Below are positions 1 to 7,835 of a stretch of 64,000 nt of DNA, piece after piece. The notes below the pieces were generated by a model. That model worked only from the letters and a program-made list of their open reading frames with translations. It made no database searches and had not been told where the DNA came from. Positions within the stretch are counted from its first letter, which is position 1. Every line of letters starts with the position of its first letter. Made by a program: the position numbers and the translations under genes. Origin of the DNA: JAEZDC01 sp036676415 (GTDB lineage Bacteria; Bacteroidota; Bacteroidia; Chitinophagales; Chitinophagaceae); NCBI GenBank assembly GCA_036676415.1, contig JAKFCX010000015.1, positions 124,001-188,000 of the forward strand. Direction: 5' to 3'.

Positions 1-253
1 TTTGTCCTTTACCAAGGGAAGCAACCACTTCTCCGGTTACTTTCAATGAAGCACCTGTGGTGATACGCTTTATAGTTGCTTCATCCAGCAAACCCAATGT
101 GGCCACTACCTGCAGGTTATTATTGGTACTGCCATCATTCAAAGCAATGAACTGGTTATTACGGAATGTTCTTACCCATCCCATAACCGTTACTTCGTGA
201 CCTGTTTGCTCTGATTGCAGCAGTGATTTGATCTTTACTCTCTTGTTGAACAT
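1..253 (-). CDS. asnS: Asparaginyl-tRNA synthetase, N-terminal part (cut by window edge)
   Basis: The reverse strand reads from an ATG at 253 for 84 codons without a stop and leaves the window at base 1. The start, MFNKRVKIKSLLQ followed by GHEVTVMGWVRTFRNN, is the OB-fold anticodon-binding domain of bacterial AsnRS, where the Gly-Trp-Val-Arg strand is diagnostic of class IIb synthetases. AsnRS charges tRNA-Asn in the cytoplasm. The catalytic domain lies outside the window, so AspRS-like or archaeal-type relatives cannot be fully excluded, but the FIALNDGS strand fits AsnRS best. It is divergent from rho across a 435-bp gap that holds two repeats. Confidence 0.85.
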   Translation of the reverse strand, partial: MFNKRVKIKSLLQSEQTGHEVTVMGWVRTFRNNQFIALNDGSTNNNLQVVATLGLLDEATIKRITTGASLKVTGEVVASLGKGQ

Positions 254-300
254 CTGTTTTATTTTTTGGAGGCAAGCGGCAACGCTTAGCGCATCTTCGG

Positions 301-320
301 TTGCGTCGCACACTTGTACT
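301..320 (-). repeat. Dispersed intergenic repeat, copy 1
   Basis: The plus strand reads TTGCGTCGCACACTTGTACT, the reverse complement of the family consensus AGTACAAGAGTGCGACGCAA with one difference (GTG for GAG). The core TGCGACGCA is a near-palindrome (TGCG/CGCA around one base). It lies about 50 bp before the asnS start and points toward that gene. Six more copies are at 14701, 29036, 35357, 39539, 53781 and 59081. Confidence 0.85.
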
Positions 321-340
321 GTTTGAATTTCCAGCAGTCT

Positions 341-420
341 ACCGCAAAGAACGCTAAGCTATCGCAAAGTAAACGCAAAGGCTTTGCGGTACTTAGCGTC
401 TTCTTTGTGAACTTTGCGGT
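341..420. repeat. Nested inverted repeat of CGCAAAG type
   Basis: Three inverted pairs are nested: ACCGCAAAG (341-349) with CTTTGCGGT (412-420), ACGCTAAG (351-358) with CTTAGCGT (392-399), and CGCAAAG (374-380) with CTTTGCG (382-388). The whole could fold as one long cruciform or RNA hairpin. The CGCAAAG/CGCAGAG words recur in the inverted repeat at 28848-28932 and in the element at 34402-34524, so this looks like a REP-like family. It has no terminator T-tract. Confidence 0.75.
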
Positions 421-688
421 TTTAAGGGCAGCAAAGATAAGTATCCGGCCTTTTCAGCTGCCATCAAACCATAAGGACCCTTGCCACAGGCTACAGGAGC
501 CAGGACAAAGCAGGGTACAAAGACCAAAAAAATTCTTGTTTTAGGAAATTCTCCCTTAACATTGCACTGGAATCAGACCGGAGAAATCCTCAGTTCCACT
601 TCAGGCTTGCCGGTTTTCCAGGTTCAACCAACCGATTTCAATAAAATCCCACGACAAAAAATTCACTTCTCTCTAGAATCTTCAATTT

Positions 689-2326
689 ATGTACGACATT
701 TTGCAATTGAACGACATGCTGCTGCCAGAGTTACATGATGTAGCCGAGCAACTCGCAATCCCTAATTTTAAAAAGCTGAACAAGCAGGATCTTATCTATA
801 AAATACTGGACAGCCAGGCTGTTACCGAAAGCGGTAAACCTGAGCCCAAAAAGAAATCACCCGCTAAAGGCAAGAAAACGGTGAAAGCTTCTACCGGTAA
901 TGTTACCGAAGAAGCTGAAGTAATGGGTAATGATGAAGAGGCTGAAGTTGCGAAAGCACCAGCAAAGCCCAAAGCTGAGAAAGCAGAGCCTAAAAAACAG
1001 GCAGCTCCGGTATCAAAAAAACCAAAACTTACAAAAGCGTCTGAAGTTCCGGCGGCAACGGCCGAGGCAGGCAATGAAGCAGAAGCGGATAAAAGTACAG
1101 AAGCTGCAAAACCTGCAGCATCCGGAAATACTACTGACGAGATCCCTAATGTGGAGCATTTCTTCCAGCGTGTAGCACCACAGAAGAAAGAGCCTGCATT
1201 CAATATAGAATTTGATGGTGTGATAATGGGTGAAGGTGTGCTGGAAATGATGCCGGATGGTTATGGTTTCCTTCGTTCATCTGATTACAACTATTTATCG
1301 TCTCCTGATGATGTGTATGTTTCTCCATCGCAGATAAAATTATTCGGCCTGAAAACAGGTGATACTGTTTTTGGTGCTGTTCGTCCACCGAAAGAAGGTG
1401 AAAAATATTTTGCCCTTCTAAAGGTTGACAGCATTAATGGTAAAAGACCGGATGAAGTAAGAGATCGGGTTCCTTTCGATTACCTCACCCCGCTTTTCCC
1501 TTACGAAAAGCTGAACCTGTTCACTACAGCCAATGATTATCCAACAAGGATCATGGACCTGTTCACGCCAATTGGTAAAGGACAGAGGGGTTTGATCGTT
1601 GCCCAGCCAAAAGTTGGTAAAACGATGTTGCTGAAGGCTGTTGCCAATGCTATTGCAGCCAACCATCCTGAATGTTATTTGATGGTGGTACTGGTAGATG
1701 AAAGACCGGAAGAGGTGACTGATATGGAAAGAAGTGTAAAAGCAGAGGTGATCGCTTCTACATTTGATGAACCTGCTGAGAAACACGTTAAGGTTTCTAC
1801 CATGGCGCTCCAGAAAGCAAAAAGACTGGTTGAGTGTGGACACGATGTGGTGATACTGCTTGACTCTATTACTCGTTTGGCAAGAGCACATAATACAGTG
1901 GCCCCATCTTCCGGTAAAGTATTATCGGGTGGTGTGGAAGCCAATGCAATGCAGAAACCAAAACAGTTCTTCGGAGCTGCAAGAAAGATAGAGCATGGCG
2001 GATCATTGACCATTCTTGCAACAGCATTGATTGAAACCGGTTCTAAAATGGACGAGGTGATCTTTGAAGAATTCAAAGGAACAGGTAACATGGAATTAGT
2101 GCTTGACAGGAGACTTGCCAACAAGCGAATCTATCCTGCCATTGACCTGGTTGGATCTTCAACAAGACGTGATGACCTTCTTTTATCGGCCGATGTATTA
2201 CAAAGAATGAACATCCTTCGTTTATACATCAACGATATGAATACGGAAGAGGCCATGAGCGAGTTGCTGAAGCGTATGAGGGGCACAAAAGACAATGAAG
2301 AGTTCCTGGCCAGCATGAATCGTTAA
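689..2326 (+). CDS. rho: Transcription termination factor Rho
   Basis: Rho is the hexameric RNA-dependent ATPase/helicase that ends transcription and binds nascent RNA. The 545-residue protein shows the Rho N-terminal helical domain (about residues 5-45), then a Lys/Ala/Glu/Pro-rich low-complexity stretch (about 50-155), the cold-shock-like RNA-binding domain (about 178-255, with DGYGFLRS) and the RecA-type ATPase with the P-loop AQPKVGKT (about 305-312), VDERPEEVTDM and the SGGVEANA loop. E. coli Rho is about 420 residues; the extra length is the insert, usual in Bacteroidota and shown in Bacteroides to be a disordered region that drives condensate formation. A hairpin terminator follows. 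Confidence 0.97.
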   Translation: MYDILQLNDMLLPELHDVAEQLAIPNFKKLNKQDLIYKILDSQAVTESGKPEPKKKSPAKGKKTVKASTGNVTEEAEVMGNDEEAEVAKAPAKPKAEKAEPKKQAAPVSKKPKLTKASEVPAATAEAGNEAEADKSTEAAKPAASGNTTDEIPNVEHFFQRVAPQKKEPAFNIEFDGVIMGEGVLEMMPDGYGFLRSSDYNYLSSPDDVYVSPSQIKLFGLKTGDTVFGAVRPPKEGEKYFALLKVDSINGKRPDEVRDRVPFDYLTPLFPYEKLNLFTTANDYPTRIMDLFTPIGKGQRGLIVAQPKVGKTMLLKAVANAIAANHPECYLMVVLVDERPEEVTDMERSVKAEVIASTFDEPAEKHVKVSTMALQKAKRLVECGHDVVILLDSITRLARAHNTVAPSSGKVLSGGVEANAMQKPKQFFGAARKIEHGGSLTILATALIETGSKMDEVIFEEFKGTGNMELVLDRRLANKRIYPAIDLVGSSTRRDDLLLSADVLQRMNILRLYINDMNTEEAMSELLKRMRGTKDNEEFLASMNR

Positions 2327-2347
2327 AACTTTAACACAAATACATTG

Positions 2348-2377
2348 AAGCTGTTTCCTGAAGGAGACAGCTTTTTT
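2348..2377 (+). terminator. Intrinsic terminator after rho
   Basis: A 10-bp stem (2348-2357 with 2364-2373, one G-U pair) with loop CTGAAG runs into six T. It lies 21 bases after the rho stop codon. Confidence 0.85.
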
Positions 2378-2412
2378 CTTTCTTTACAGCTCTTGAAACT
2401 GAAACTACGAAA

Positions 2413-2931
2413 ATGAAGAAGTTACTATTTATTCTCCTTGCAGCTGCAGGTTTTGCTATCATATCATGTTCTAAAGATGAAGGTGTTACTGATAACCCGA
2501 ATACATTAACACTGGCCAAGCATTGGTTTGTTCGTGTACAGGGGCCAACTTCAACATCTGCTTACACCACTTTTTCTACACGAACGACTTATTATACCTC
2601 CGTCATCGACACATTCGGCACACAACAACAAAGACGTTTGCTGGATACCATTACGCTGGATGATAATAATATGATCAGGCCAACGTTCAGGTACCATGCT
2701 AAGATCAATGTAACTACCAGGACCTTTGGTGAAGGCACGTATAAGAACTGGAATGATGTAACCAATTCCATCATCCTCAAAGAAGGAAAGATGGTGAGAC
2801 TTGGTGGAAGATCAAGATCAGGCACTGCGGTAGACAGTATTTATATCCGTTATGCCTATCAATCTGCACCGGCTGTAGATTATGTTTTGACAGGTCATGA
2901 AAGAACCGGTCTACTGGCTGATGAATACTAA
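2413..2931 (+). CDS. Hypothetical lipoprotein
   Basis: The 172-residue protein starts with a lipoprotein signal, MKKLLFILLAAAGFAIISC, giving Cys19 as the likely lipidated residue. The mature part is Thr/Arg-rich with short alternating strands (for example TTYYTSVIDTFG and TVDSIYIRYAY), suggesting a small beta-rich domain. I recognise no family. It sits between the rho terminator and its own terminator, so it is probably transcribed alone. It is likely anchored in the inner or outer membrane facing the periplasm. Confidence 0.8.
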   Translation: MKKLLFILLAAAGFAIISCSKDEGVTDNPNTLTLAKHWFVRVQGPTSTSAYTTFSTRTTYYTSVIDTFGTQQQRRLLDTITLDDNNMIRPTFRYHAKINVTTRTFGEGTYKNWNDVTNSIILKEGKMVRLGGRSRSGTAVDSIYIRYAYQSAPAVDYVLTGHERTGLLADEY

Positions 2932-2954
2932 TTGAATAACTTTCTATAGATCTT

Positions 2955-2979
2955 AAAGGTGGGCTTGTCCACCTTTTTT
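2955..2979 (+). terminator. Intrinsic terminator
   Basis: AAAGGTGG (2955-2962) pairs with CCACCTTT (2969-2976) around the loop GCTTGT, followed by T. It follows the lipoprotein stop codon by 23 bases. Confidence 0.85.
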
Positions 2980-3092
2980 GTTGATTCTACTCCCCATCCA
3001 AAATACCCTGATGGCCTGTTAGTGTTACCGGCAGCTGTAGACAGCGAATAGGTTTGGTTTTTGTAAAGTAAGGCTGAATCAAAAAAAACATT

Positions 3093-3593
3093 ATGAAATC
3101 TAGGATCTTATCATTTTTAGGCATAGGTGCTATTGCCCTTGCAGTAGCTTGTAACAGTGCCGATGATGAAACAACAAATGAAGACTCATTAAATACTTCT
3201 ACGGAAGGTGTTACTGCTGATGCTTCTGCTTCAGGTAGTGTACAAACAAGTGCTGACGGAAGAAGATATGTAGTTCGTACAAGAACCGGATCTGCCAGCG
3301 GTACAACTGCATCAGGATCTACGGGAACTTCTTATGATACCGTTTGGCTGTATATGGGTACAGAAGACAGGTATTATACATTAGGTGGTACTACAGGTAG
3401 AGATACTTTGTATTACAACACTGATGACTGGAATGCTTGGTGGAATAATCCTGAAACTGACAATGAATTGAAAGTGAAAAGCGGAGATTCTAAAGTGAAA
3501 GTGGATGACGATGGTAGCTGGAAAGTAAAGGATGGTGATTCAAAAACAAAGTCTGACGAAGACGGTAATGTGAAGACTAAAAAGAAAGACTAA
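3093..3593 (+). CDS. Hypothetical lipoprotein with a charged 17-residue tandem repeat at the C terminus
   Basis: The signal MKSRILSFLGIGAIALAVAC gives a lipobox with Cys20. A Ser/Thr/Ala/Gly-rich linker follows, then a short core (YDTVWLYMGTEDRYYTLGG) and a C-terminal tail of two 17-residue units, 127-143 and 144-160, both of the form KVKxGDSKxKxDxDGxx. The Asp-x-Asp-Gly parts could bind metal, but this is inference. No family is recognised. It is a single-gene unit closed by a strong terminator at 3620. Confidence 0.8.
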   Translation: MKSRILSFLGIGAIALAVACNSADDETTNEDSLNTSTEGVTADASASGSVQTSADGRRYVVRTRTGSASGTTASGSTGTSYDTVWLYMGTEDRYYTLGGTTGRDTLYYNTDDWNAWWNNPETDNELKVKSGDSKVKVDDDGSWKVKDGDSKTKSDEDGNVKTKKKD

Positions 3594-3619
3594 TCACATC
3601 TGTAAAGCATAATAAAAAG

Positions 3620-3644
3620 CTCCCCGGTATCGGGGAGTTTTTTT
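3620..3644. terminator. Bidirectional intrinsic terminator
   Basis: CTCCCCG (3620-3626) and CGGGGAG (3631-3637) form a GC-rich stem with a GTAT loop and seven T on the plus strand; the minus strand also has a T-rich stretch after the stem (complement of AAAAAG at 3614-3619). It separates two convergent genes, the lipoprotein and the CHAT protein. Confidence 0.88.
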
Positions 3645-3646
3645 GT

Positions 3647-6600
3647 TTATTCAACCAGTACAAATGCAGCCCATTGGTAAGGCTGGTACTTTTTGTTCAT
3701 GTCCAGTTGTGTTTCCCTGAAAGCTTTCCTAATAGGCATTCCTTTAAAACAATTTGAATAAAATGTTTGCATGAATTCTTTTGTTTCAAGATCAGGAACC
3801 TGCCAAAGGCTCATGATCAGATAGTTTACTCCGGCAAGTTTGAAAGCTCTTTGCAGGCCGTAAACACCTTCACCTGATTTAATATCTCCTAATCCAGTTT
3901 CGCAGGCACTGAGCACCACAAGCCTTGTACTGGAGAGATCCATGTCAGCAATTTCATAAGCTGTGAGTATACCATCTTCTTTATCGGATGAAACCATATC
4001 CTTCTCCCAATTATTGTTTGCATCTGCCAGGGCAAGACCGCTACGCAATAAAGGGTTCGCTGCATTCGCAAAACGATTCTCATCCTTAACCTGTGATGTG
4101 GAAGGATCGGGAAAGAAAAAGCCATGTGTTGCAATGTGTAGCACTTCAGGAGACTTTCCATCCATTTGTTTAAATGCAGTTTCATTTGCCGCATTGCCCA
4201 CGACTGTTTTTAAATTCCTTCCTGAACTATATTTTGTTGCTATTTCATTTACTTCAGTTAATGTACCCGGTAAGTAAGTAAAGGCTACTGAACGATTTGA
4301 AGATGTAGTAATGTTATCATCGTACTTAACACCACCCCAGAGCTGAAGGCTCTTGAATGAAGGTGTAATTGCAGGTTTGATGATATTTCTGGTACTGCTC
4401 AGTTGAATGAATTCATGATCCTCTACTAATCTTTTCCCGCCAGGTGTGATAATAGCAGCAAGATTTAAATTATTCAATACTCCATCAGCAGCAAAATAGA
4501 TTGTACTGGCTCCATTGACGTGTGGTAAAAGTGGTTTCCATACCACATGGAATAGAGAGTCTGAAGCTGAAGGTTGCGAAGCTGTTGATTTGATAGTGCT
4601 GCGGTATAGTTTTTTCACAACAGCTTCAGAAGATCCTGCCCCTTTCATCAATCTATTAAAGTCTTCTTCATAAAAAAGTGAAACAAAAACCGGGTCTGTG
4701 ATTCCAGGCTTAATTATCATTGCCGCATATAAAGTACTGTCAAGTGTTTTCATTCCTGGCTGGTAATAAGCAATAAACTCGATAGCCATTTCATTTTTGC
4801 CCAGCTTCGACTGGATTTGCTTCCAGTTAGTATTGAATTGTTCTTTCCAGTTTCTAAACCCGGAAAGGCTTTGCAATAACTCCCGTTCAATAACTGAAGC
4901 CCTGTTGATGTATGCAGGCAGATTTTCTGACCGGCTAAGTTCTGGTTTCAATAATTGCTGCCCGATCGCTTTTTTTAAATCAAGATACTCTTGTGCTCTC
5001 TTCTTCAAAGCTGCATCGGATATATTATTTATGGCAGCTATAAATCCTTTGGAGCCCTCAAGCAATAATCCTTTATAGAATAATGAACTGTTCAGGATCC
5101 AATCATTTGGCAGCTGTGCAGACTTTCTTAATGTTAGTGCAGTATATTGATTGAGCCTTATGTCTTGTGCAAATGTTTCCTTATCGTCTTCAGATAATCC
5201 TTCGGTATTGTTTAGAATAAAATTCCTTATGATCCTATAGCCGGAATTAAACAATGAGTCAGCTATTATGTAACTGCCTTTCTTTACGTGCATCAAAGCC
5301 AGGTTTTGTTTAACAGTAGAAAGCTGTAGTGCATTTTGACCGTATACTTTTTGAACAATATCACCTGATCTTTTGTAAAAAGCTTCGGCTTCTTTAAATT
5401 TTTTCAGGTCAGAATATATAGATGCAATATTATTCAACGCCGTAGCAATTGAAAGGTGATCCGGTCCATACAATTTTTCTTTCATTGATAGTCCTGCTTG
5501 CAGATAATATATCGCACTATCCAGTTTGCCTATATTACTAAGGCAATTACCCAGGTTGGTGAGCACCGTTGCATACAAGCCAGTTTCAGTTGCCCTTACC
5601 CTTTCTAAAATTTCTTTCGAGAAGCGATAAGCCTCCAATGCCTGCTTATAATCGAAAGCGTCTTCCAATACTCCCCCCACGTTATTTACACCGCTTGCAA
5701 TTTCATAATGATAATGACCAAAGATCTTTCTCTTGATCTTTAAAGACTCTGCCAGGTACTCATAAGCCTTTGAAAGATTACCTAGATTCTGATAACATTG
5801 TGCGGCATTATTCAGTATCGTTGCATAATCATTACTGGTTGAGAATCCTGCTTTTTCATATCCCTCTTTTGCAGCTTCATAATACCTGATCGCATCACCA
5901 AAACGATTCTGATTATCATATATCATTGCAATTTGTCCCAATCCCTTTGCATATTCAGCGTGTTGCTTTCCAAACACCTTTTCAGTTAATGCTAATTTCT
6001 CCTGGTATAATATGAATGCTGAATCATAACTACCCTGGCTGGCGTAATTATTCGCATAATTGGTGGTGATCAATATGTATAATTCATTTTCCTTTCCATA
6101 ATAAGTGGCTGTGAGTGAACGAAGCATTTTATAGAGATGCCCTGCTGTAGCAAATTCACCTATTGCTGAATACCAGCCTGCCTGCACTTCGGCATATCTT
6201 AAATAATATTGGCTGGATTGTCCTTTTATCGCTTTATAATAGGGTATTGCAATATCATACAGCCTGATTGCTTTCCCATACTCACCAAGATTTGCATAAC
6301 AGAAGCCAAGCCTTATCAGCAACTCATTGTATCTGCCATTTTTGTAACCATCCTTTACATTCTCAAAATATTTCCTGACCCTTTCACCTTTCTCGATAAC
6401 AGAATCTTCTCTTTCAGGAACTGTTTCATACAGGCTGATAGTATAAGCTGCCATCATAGTGTAATATGTATCGGCACTCATTTCTTTTCTGCATAATATC
6501 AAGGCTGAATCAATACTCGGCAAAGCAAGTTTGTATTGAGCGGTTTTATAATACTCGATAGCACGTAAAGAAACCTGTTGACAAACAGAATTCGGATCAT

Positions 6601-6667
6601 AATCCTGTGCCGCTGTTGTAGAAGATATCAGCAGCCAAAAACTCAGCAGGTATGCAATTCTTTTCAT
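3647..6667 (-). CDS. Secreted TPR-repeat protein with C-terminal CHAT (caspase-like) domain
   Basis: The 1006-residue protein opens with a Sec signal peptide (residues 1-20, ending TTAAQ). Residues about 25-480 are a chain of TPR units with the usual W/L-G-Y-A-F-P pattern, for example YATVLTNLGNCLSNIGKLDSA. A helical linker follows, and the last 300 residues form a CHAT domain with both catalytic motifs: His in LHIATHGFF (about 849) and Cys in VVLSACETGLG (about 920). CHAT proteases cut protein partners chosen by the TPR part. The signal peptide puts this one outside the cytoplasm, unlike the CRISPR-linked TPR-CHAT proteins. No partner gene is adjacent, so its substrate is unknown. Confidence 0.9.
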   Translation of the reverse strand: MKRIAYLLSFWLLISSTTAAQDYDPNSVCQQVSLRAIEYYKTAQYKLALPSIDSALILCRKEMSADTYYTMMAAYTISLYETVPEREDSVIEKGERVRKYFENVKDGYKNGRYNELLIRLGFCYANLGEYGKAIRLYDIAIPYYKAIKGQSSQYYLRYAEVQAGWYSAIGEFATAGHLYKMLRSLTATYYGKENELYILITTNYANNYASQGSYDSAFILYQEKLALTEKVFGKQHAEYAKGLGQIAMIYDNQNRFGDAIRYYEAAKEGYEKAGFSTSNDYATILNNAAQCYQNLGNLSKAYEYLAESLKIKRKIFGHYHYEIASGVNNVGGVLEDAFDYKQALEAYRFSKEILERVRATETGLYATVLTNLGNCLSNIGKLDSAIYYLQAGLSMKEKLYGPDHLSIATALNNIASIYSDLKKFKEAEAFYKRSGDIVQKVYGQNALQLSTVKQNLALMHVKKGSYIIADSLFNSGYRIIRNFILNNTEGLSEDDKETFAQDIRLNQYTALTLRKSAQLPNDWILNSSLFYKGLLLEGSKGFIAAINNISDAALKKRAQEYLDLKKAIGQQLLKPELSRSENLPAYINRASVIERELLQSLSGFRNWKEQFNTNWKQIQSKLGKNEMAIEFIAYYQPGMKTLDSTLYAAMIIKPGITDPVFVSLFYEEDFNRLMKGAGSSEAVVKKLYRSTIKSTASQPSASDSLFHVVWKPLLPHVNGASTIYFAADGVLNNLNLAAIITPGGKRLVEDHEFIQLSSTRNIIKPAITPSFKSLQLWGGVKYDDNITTSSNRSVAFTYLPGTLTEVNEIATKYSSGRNLKTVVGNAANETAFKQMDGKSPEVLHIATHGFFFPDPSTSQVKDENRFANAANPLLRSGLALADANNNWEKDMVSSDKEDGILTAYEIADMDLSSTRLVVLSACETGLGDIKSGEGVYGLQRAFKLAGVNYLIMSLWQVPDLETKEFMQTFYSNCFKGMPIRKAFRETQLDMNKKYQPYQWAAFVLVE

Positions 6668-6727
6668 AAGTAACGGTTACGTTATTCAACTTCGGTAAAA
6701 AAGCGTTTACTACAAAAGCTTTCAGGT

Positions 6728-6735
6728 TAAATTTG
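6728..6735 (+). promoter_or_regulatory. Candidate -7 promoter element of mnmH (TAAATTTG)
   Basis: TAAATTTG matches the Bacteroidota -7 consensus TAnnTTTG and ends five bases before the mnmH ATG, which would make the mRNA leaderless or nearly so. No clear TTG -33 element is seen at the usual distance, which lowers confidence. Confidence 0.4.
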
Positions 6736-6740
6736 CAGCA

Positions 6741-7835
6741 ATGGCAATTAAAAGGATAAGTGTTGATGAATTTCTTGAGCTGGCAAAGCAGCATCCGGTA
6801 TTGGATGTTCGCAGCCCCGGAGAATTTCAACATGCACATATTCCCAATGCTCATTCATTACCATTATTCACTGACGAAGAAAGAAAAGTGGTAGGTACTG
6901 CCTACAAACAGGAGAGCAGGGAAAAGGCCATCAAGATCGGGTTAAAATATTTTGGCAAGAAGATGGTGCAGATGGTGGAAACAGTTGAGGCGATAGCCAA
7001 AAGACTGGAAACAGGAGAATCTAACTCCAGCCTGATGCCACCGGCCTCGGTCCTTGTTCACTGCTGGAGAGGTGGAATGAGAAGTGCAGGTGTTGCATGG
7101 CTGTTAGATCTGTACGGGTTTAAAGTATACAGTTTAGCAGGAGGATATAAAGCTTACAGGAATTGGGTGCTTGACCAGTTTTCCAAAGAATACAACATTA
7201 AAATTGTTGGCGGATATACAGGTAGCGCTAAAACATATGTGCTGCACGAATTGAAAAAGCTTGGCGAAAATGTAATAGACATTGAAGGCCTTGCACATCA
7301 TAAAGGTTCTGCGTTTGGAAATATTGGTATGCCGGAACAGCCTTCGCAGGAAATGTTCGAAAACCTGTTGGGGCAGCAGCTATCAGCTATCAGCCATCAG
7401 CCATCCACCGTTTGGATGGAAGATGAAAGCCAGCGTATCGGTGACATCAACATCCCTTCTGTATTTTTTCAATACATGAGAACAAAACCAGTGCTGTTCC
7501 TGGATGTGCCGTTTGAAGAAAGACTTGATCATATCGTTCAGGAATACGGCAAGCTGGAAAAAGAAAAACTGGTGAATGCAATCCTTCGTATTCAAAAAAG
7601 GCTGGGTGGATTAGAAACGAAAAATGCAATCAATCACCTGATCGAAGGGAATATTAAAGATTGTTTCAGCATACTGCTGAAATACTACGACAAATGGTAT
7701 GAGAAAAGCATGAAGTCGAGAGACAACTGGGAATCGCTTGTTGCTAAATATACATGCAATAACTGTGATGCAGTTACGAATGCAAAGGCACTCCAATCAT
7801 TAACAAACAACCAAAAAGAAAAGATCAATGGATAA
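6741..7835 (+). CDS. mnmH: tRNA 2-selenouridine synthase
   Basis: MnmH (SelU/YbbB) replaces the sulfur of 2-thiouridine at the tRNA wobble position with selenium, using selenophosphate and a geranylated intermediate. The 364-residue protein has an N-terminal rhodanese domain with the catalytic Cys108 in VLVHCWRGGMRS and a C-terminal P-loop domain with GGYTGSAKT (157-165). It is followed by selD with an 8-base overlap, so the two are translationally coupled and selD supplies the selenium donor. Residues about 213-222 (QLSAISHQPS) are encoded by a heptamer repeat that looks like an insertion into the gene. Confidence 0.95.
   Translation: MAIKRISVDEFLELAKQHPVLDVRSPGEFQHAHIPNAHSLPLFTDEERKVVGTAYKQESREKAIKIGLKYFGKKMVQMVETVEAIAKRLETGESNSSLMPPASVLVHCWRGGMRSAGVAWLLDLYGFKVYSLAGGYKAYRNWVLDQFSKEYNIKIVGGYTGSAKTYVLHELKKLGENVIDIEGLAHHKGSAFGNIGMPEQPSQEMFENLLGQQLSAISHQPSTVWMEDESQRIGDINIPSVFFQYMRTKPVLFLDVPFEERLDHIVQEYGKLEKEKLVNAILRIQKRLGGLETKNAINHLIEGNIKDCFSILLKYYDKWYEKSMKSRDNWESLVAKYTCNNCDAVTNAKALQSLTNNQKEKING
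7377..7404 (+). repeat. Four heptamer repeats (CAGCYAT)4 inside mnmH
   Basis: CAGCTAT, CAGCTAT, CAGCCAT and CAGCCAT follow one another without a gap, 28 bases in all, read in frame as part of QLSAISHQPS. Heptamer tandem repeats are known as STRR elements in cyanobacteria; here one lies inside a coding sequence between two conserved parts of the P-loop domain. Confidence 0.8.

Larger units (their letters stand above)
254..688. other. Intergenic region between asnS and rho, rich in repeats
   Basis: This 435-bp gap between divergent genes holds one copy of the dispersed 20-bp repeat (301-320) and a nested inverted repeat (341-420). The short open frames crossing it show no recognisable protein and simply read through the repeats. 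The rest must carry the rho and asnS promoters; I could not pick a convincing -33/-7 pair for either. Confidence 0.6.

Noticed and set aside
314..738. Short plus-strand open frames before rho
   Set aside because: They read through repeats and have no family features; they overlap the intergenic inverted repeat and the rho start.
3647..6667. TPR-CHAT gene as part of a CRISPR system
   Set aside because: No cas genes or spacer-repeat array are nearby and the protein has a secretion signal.
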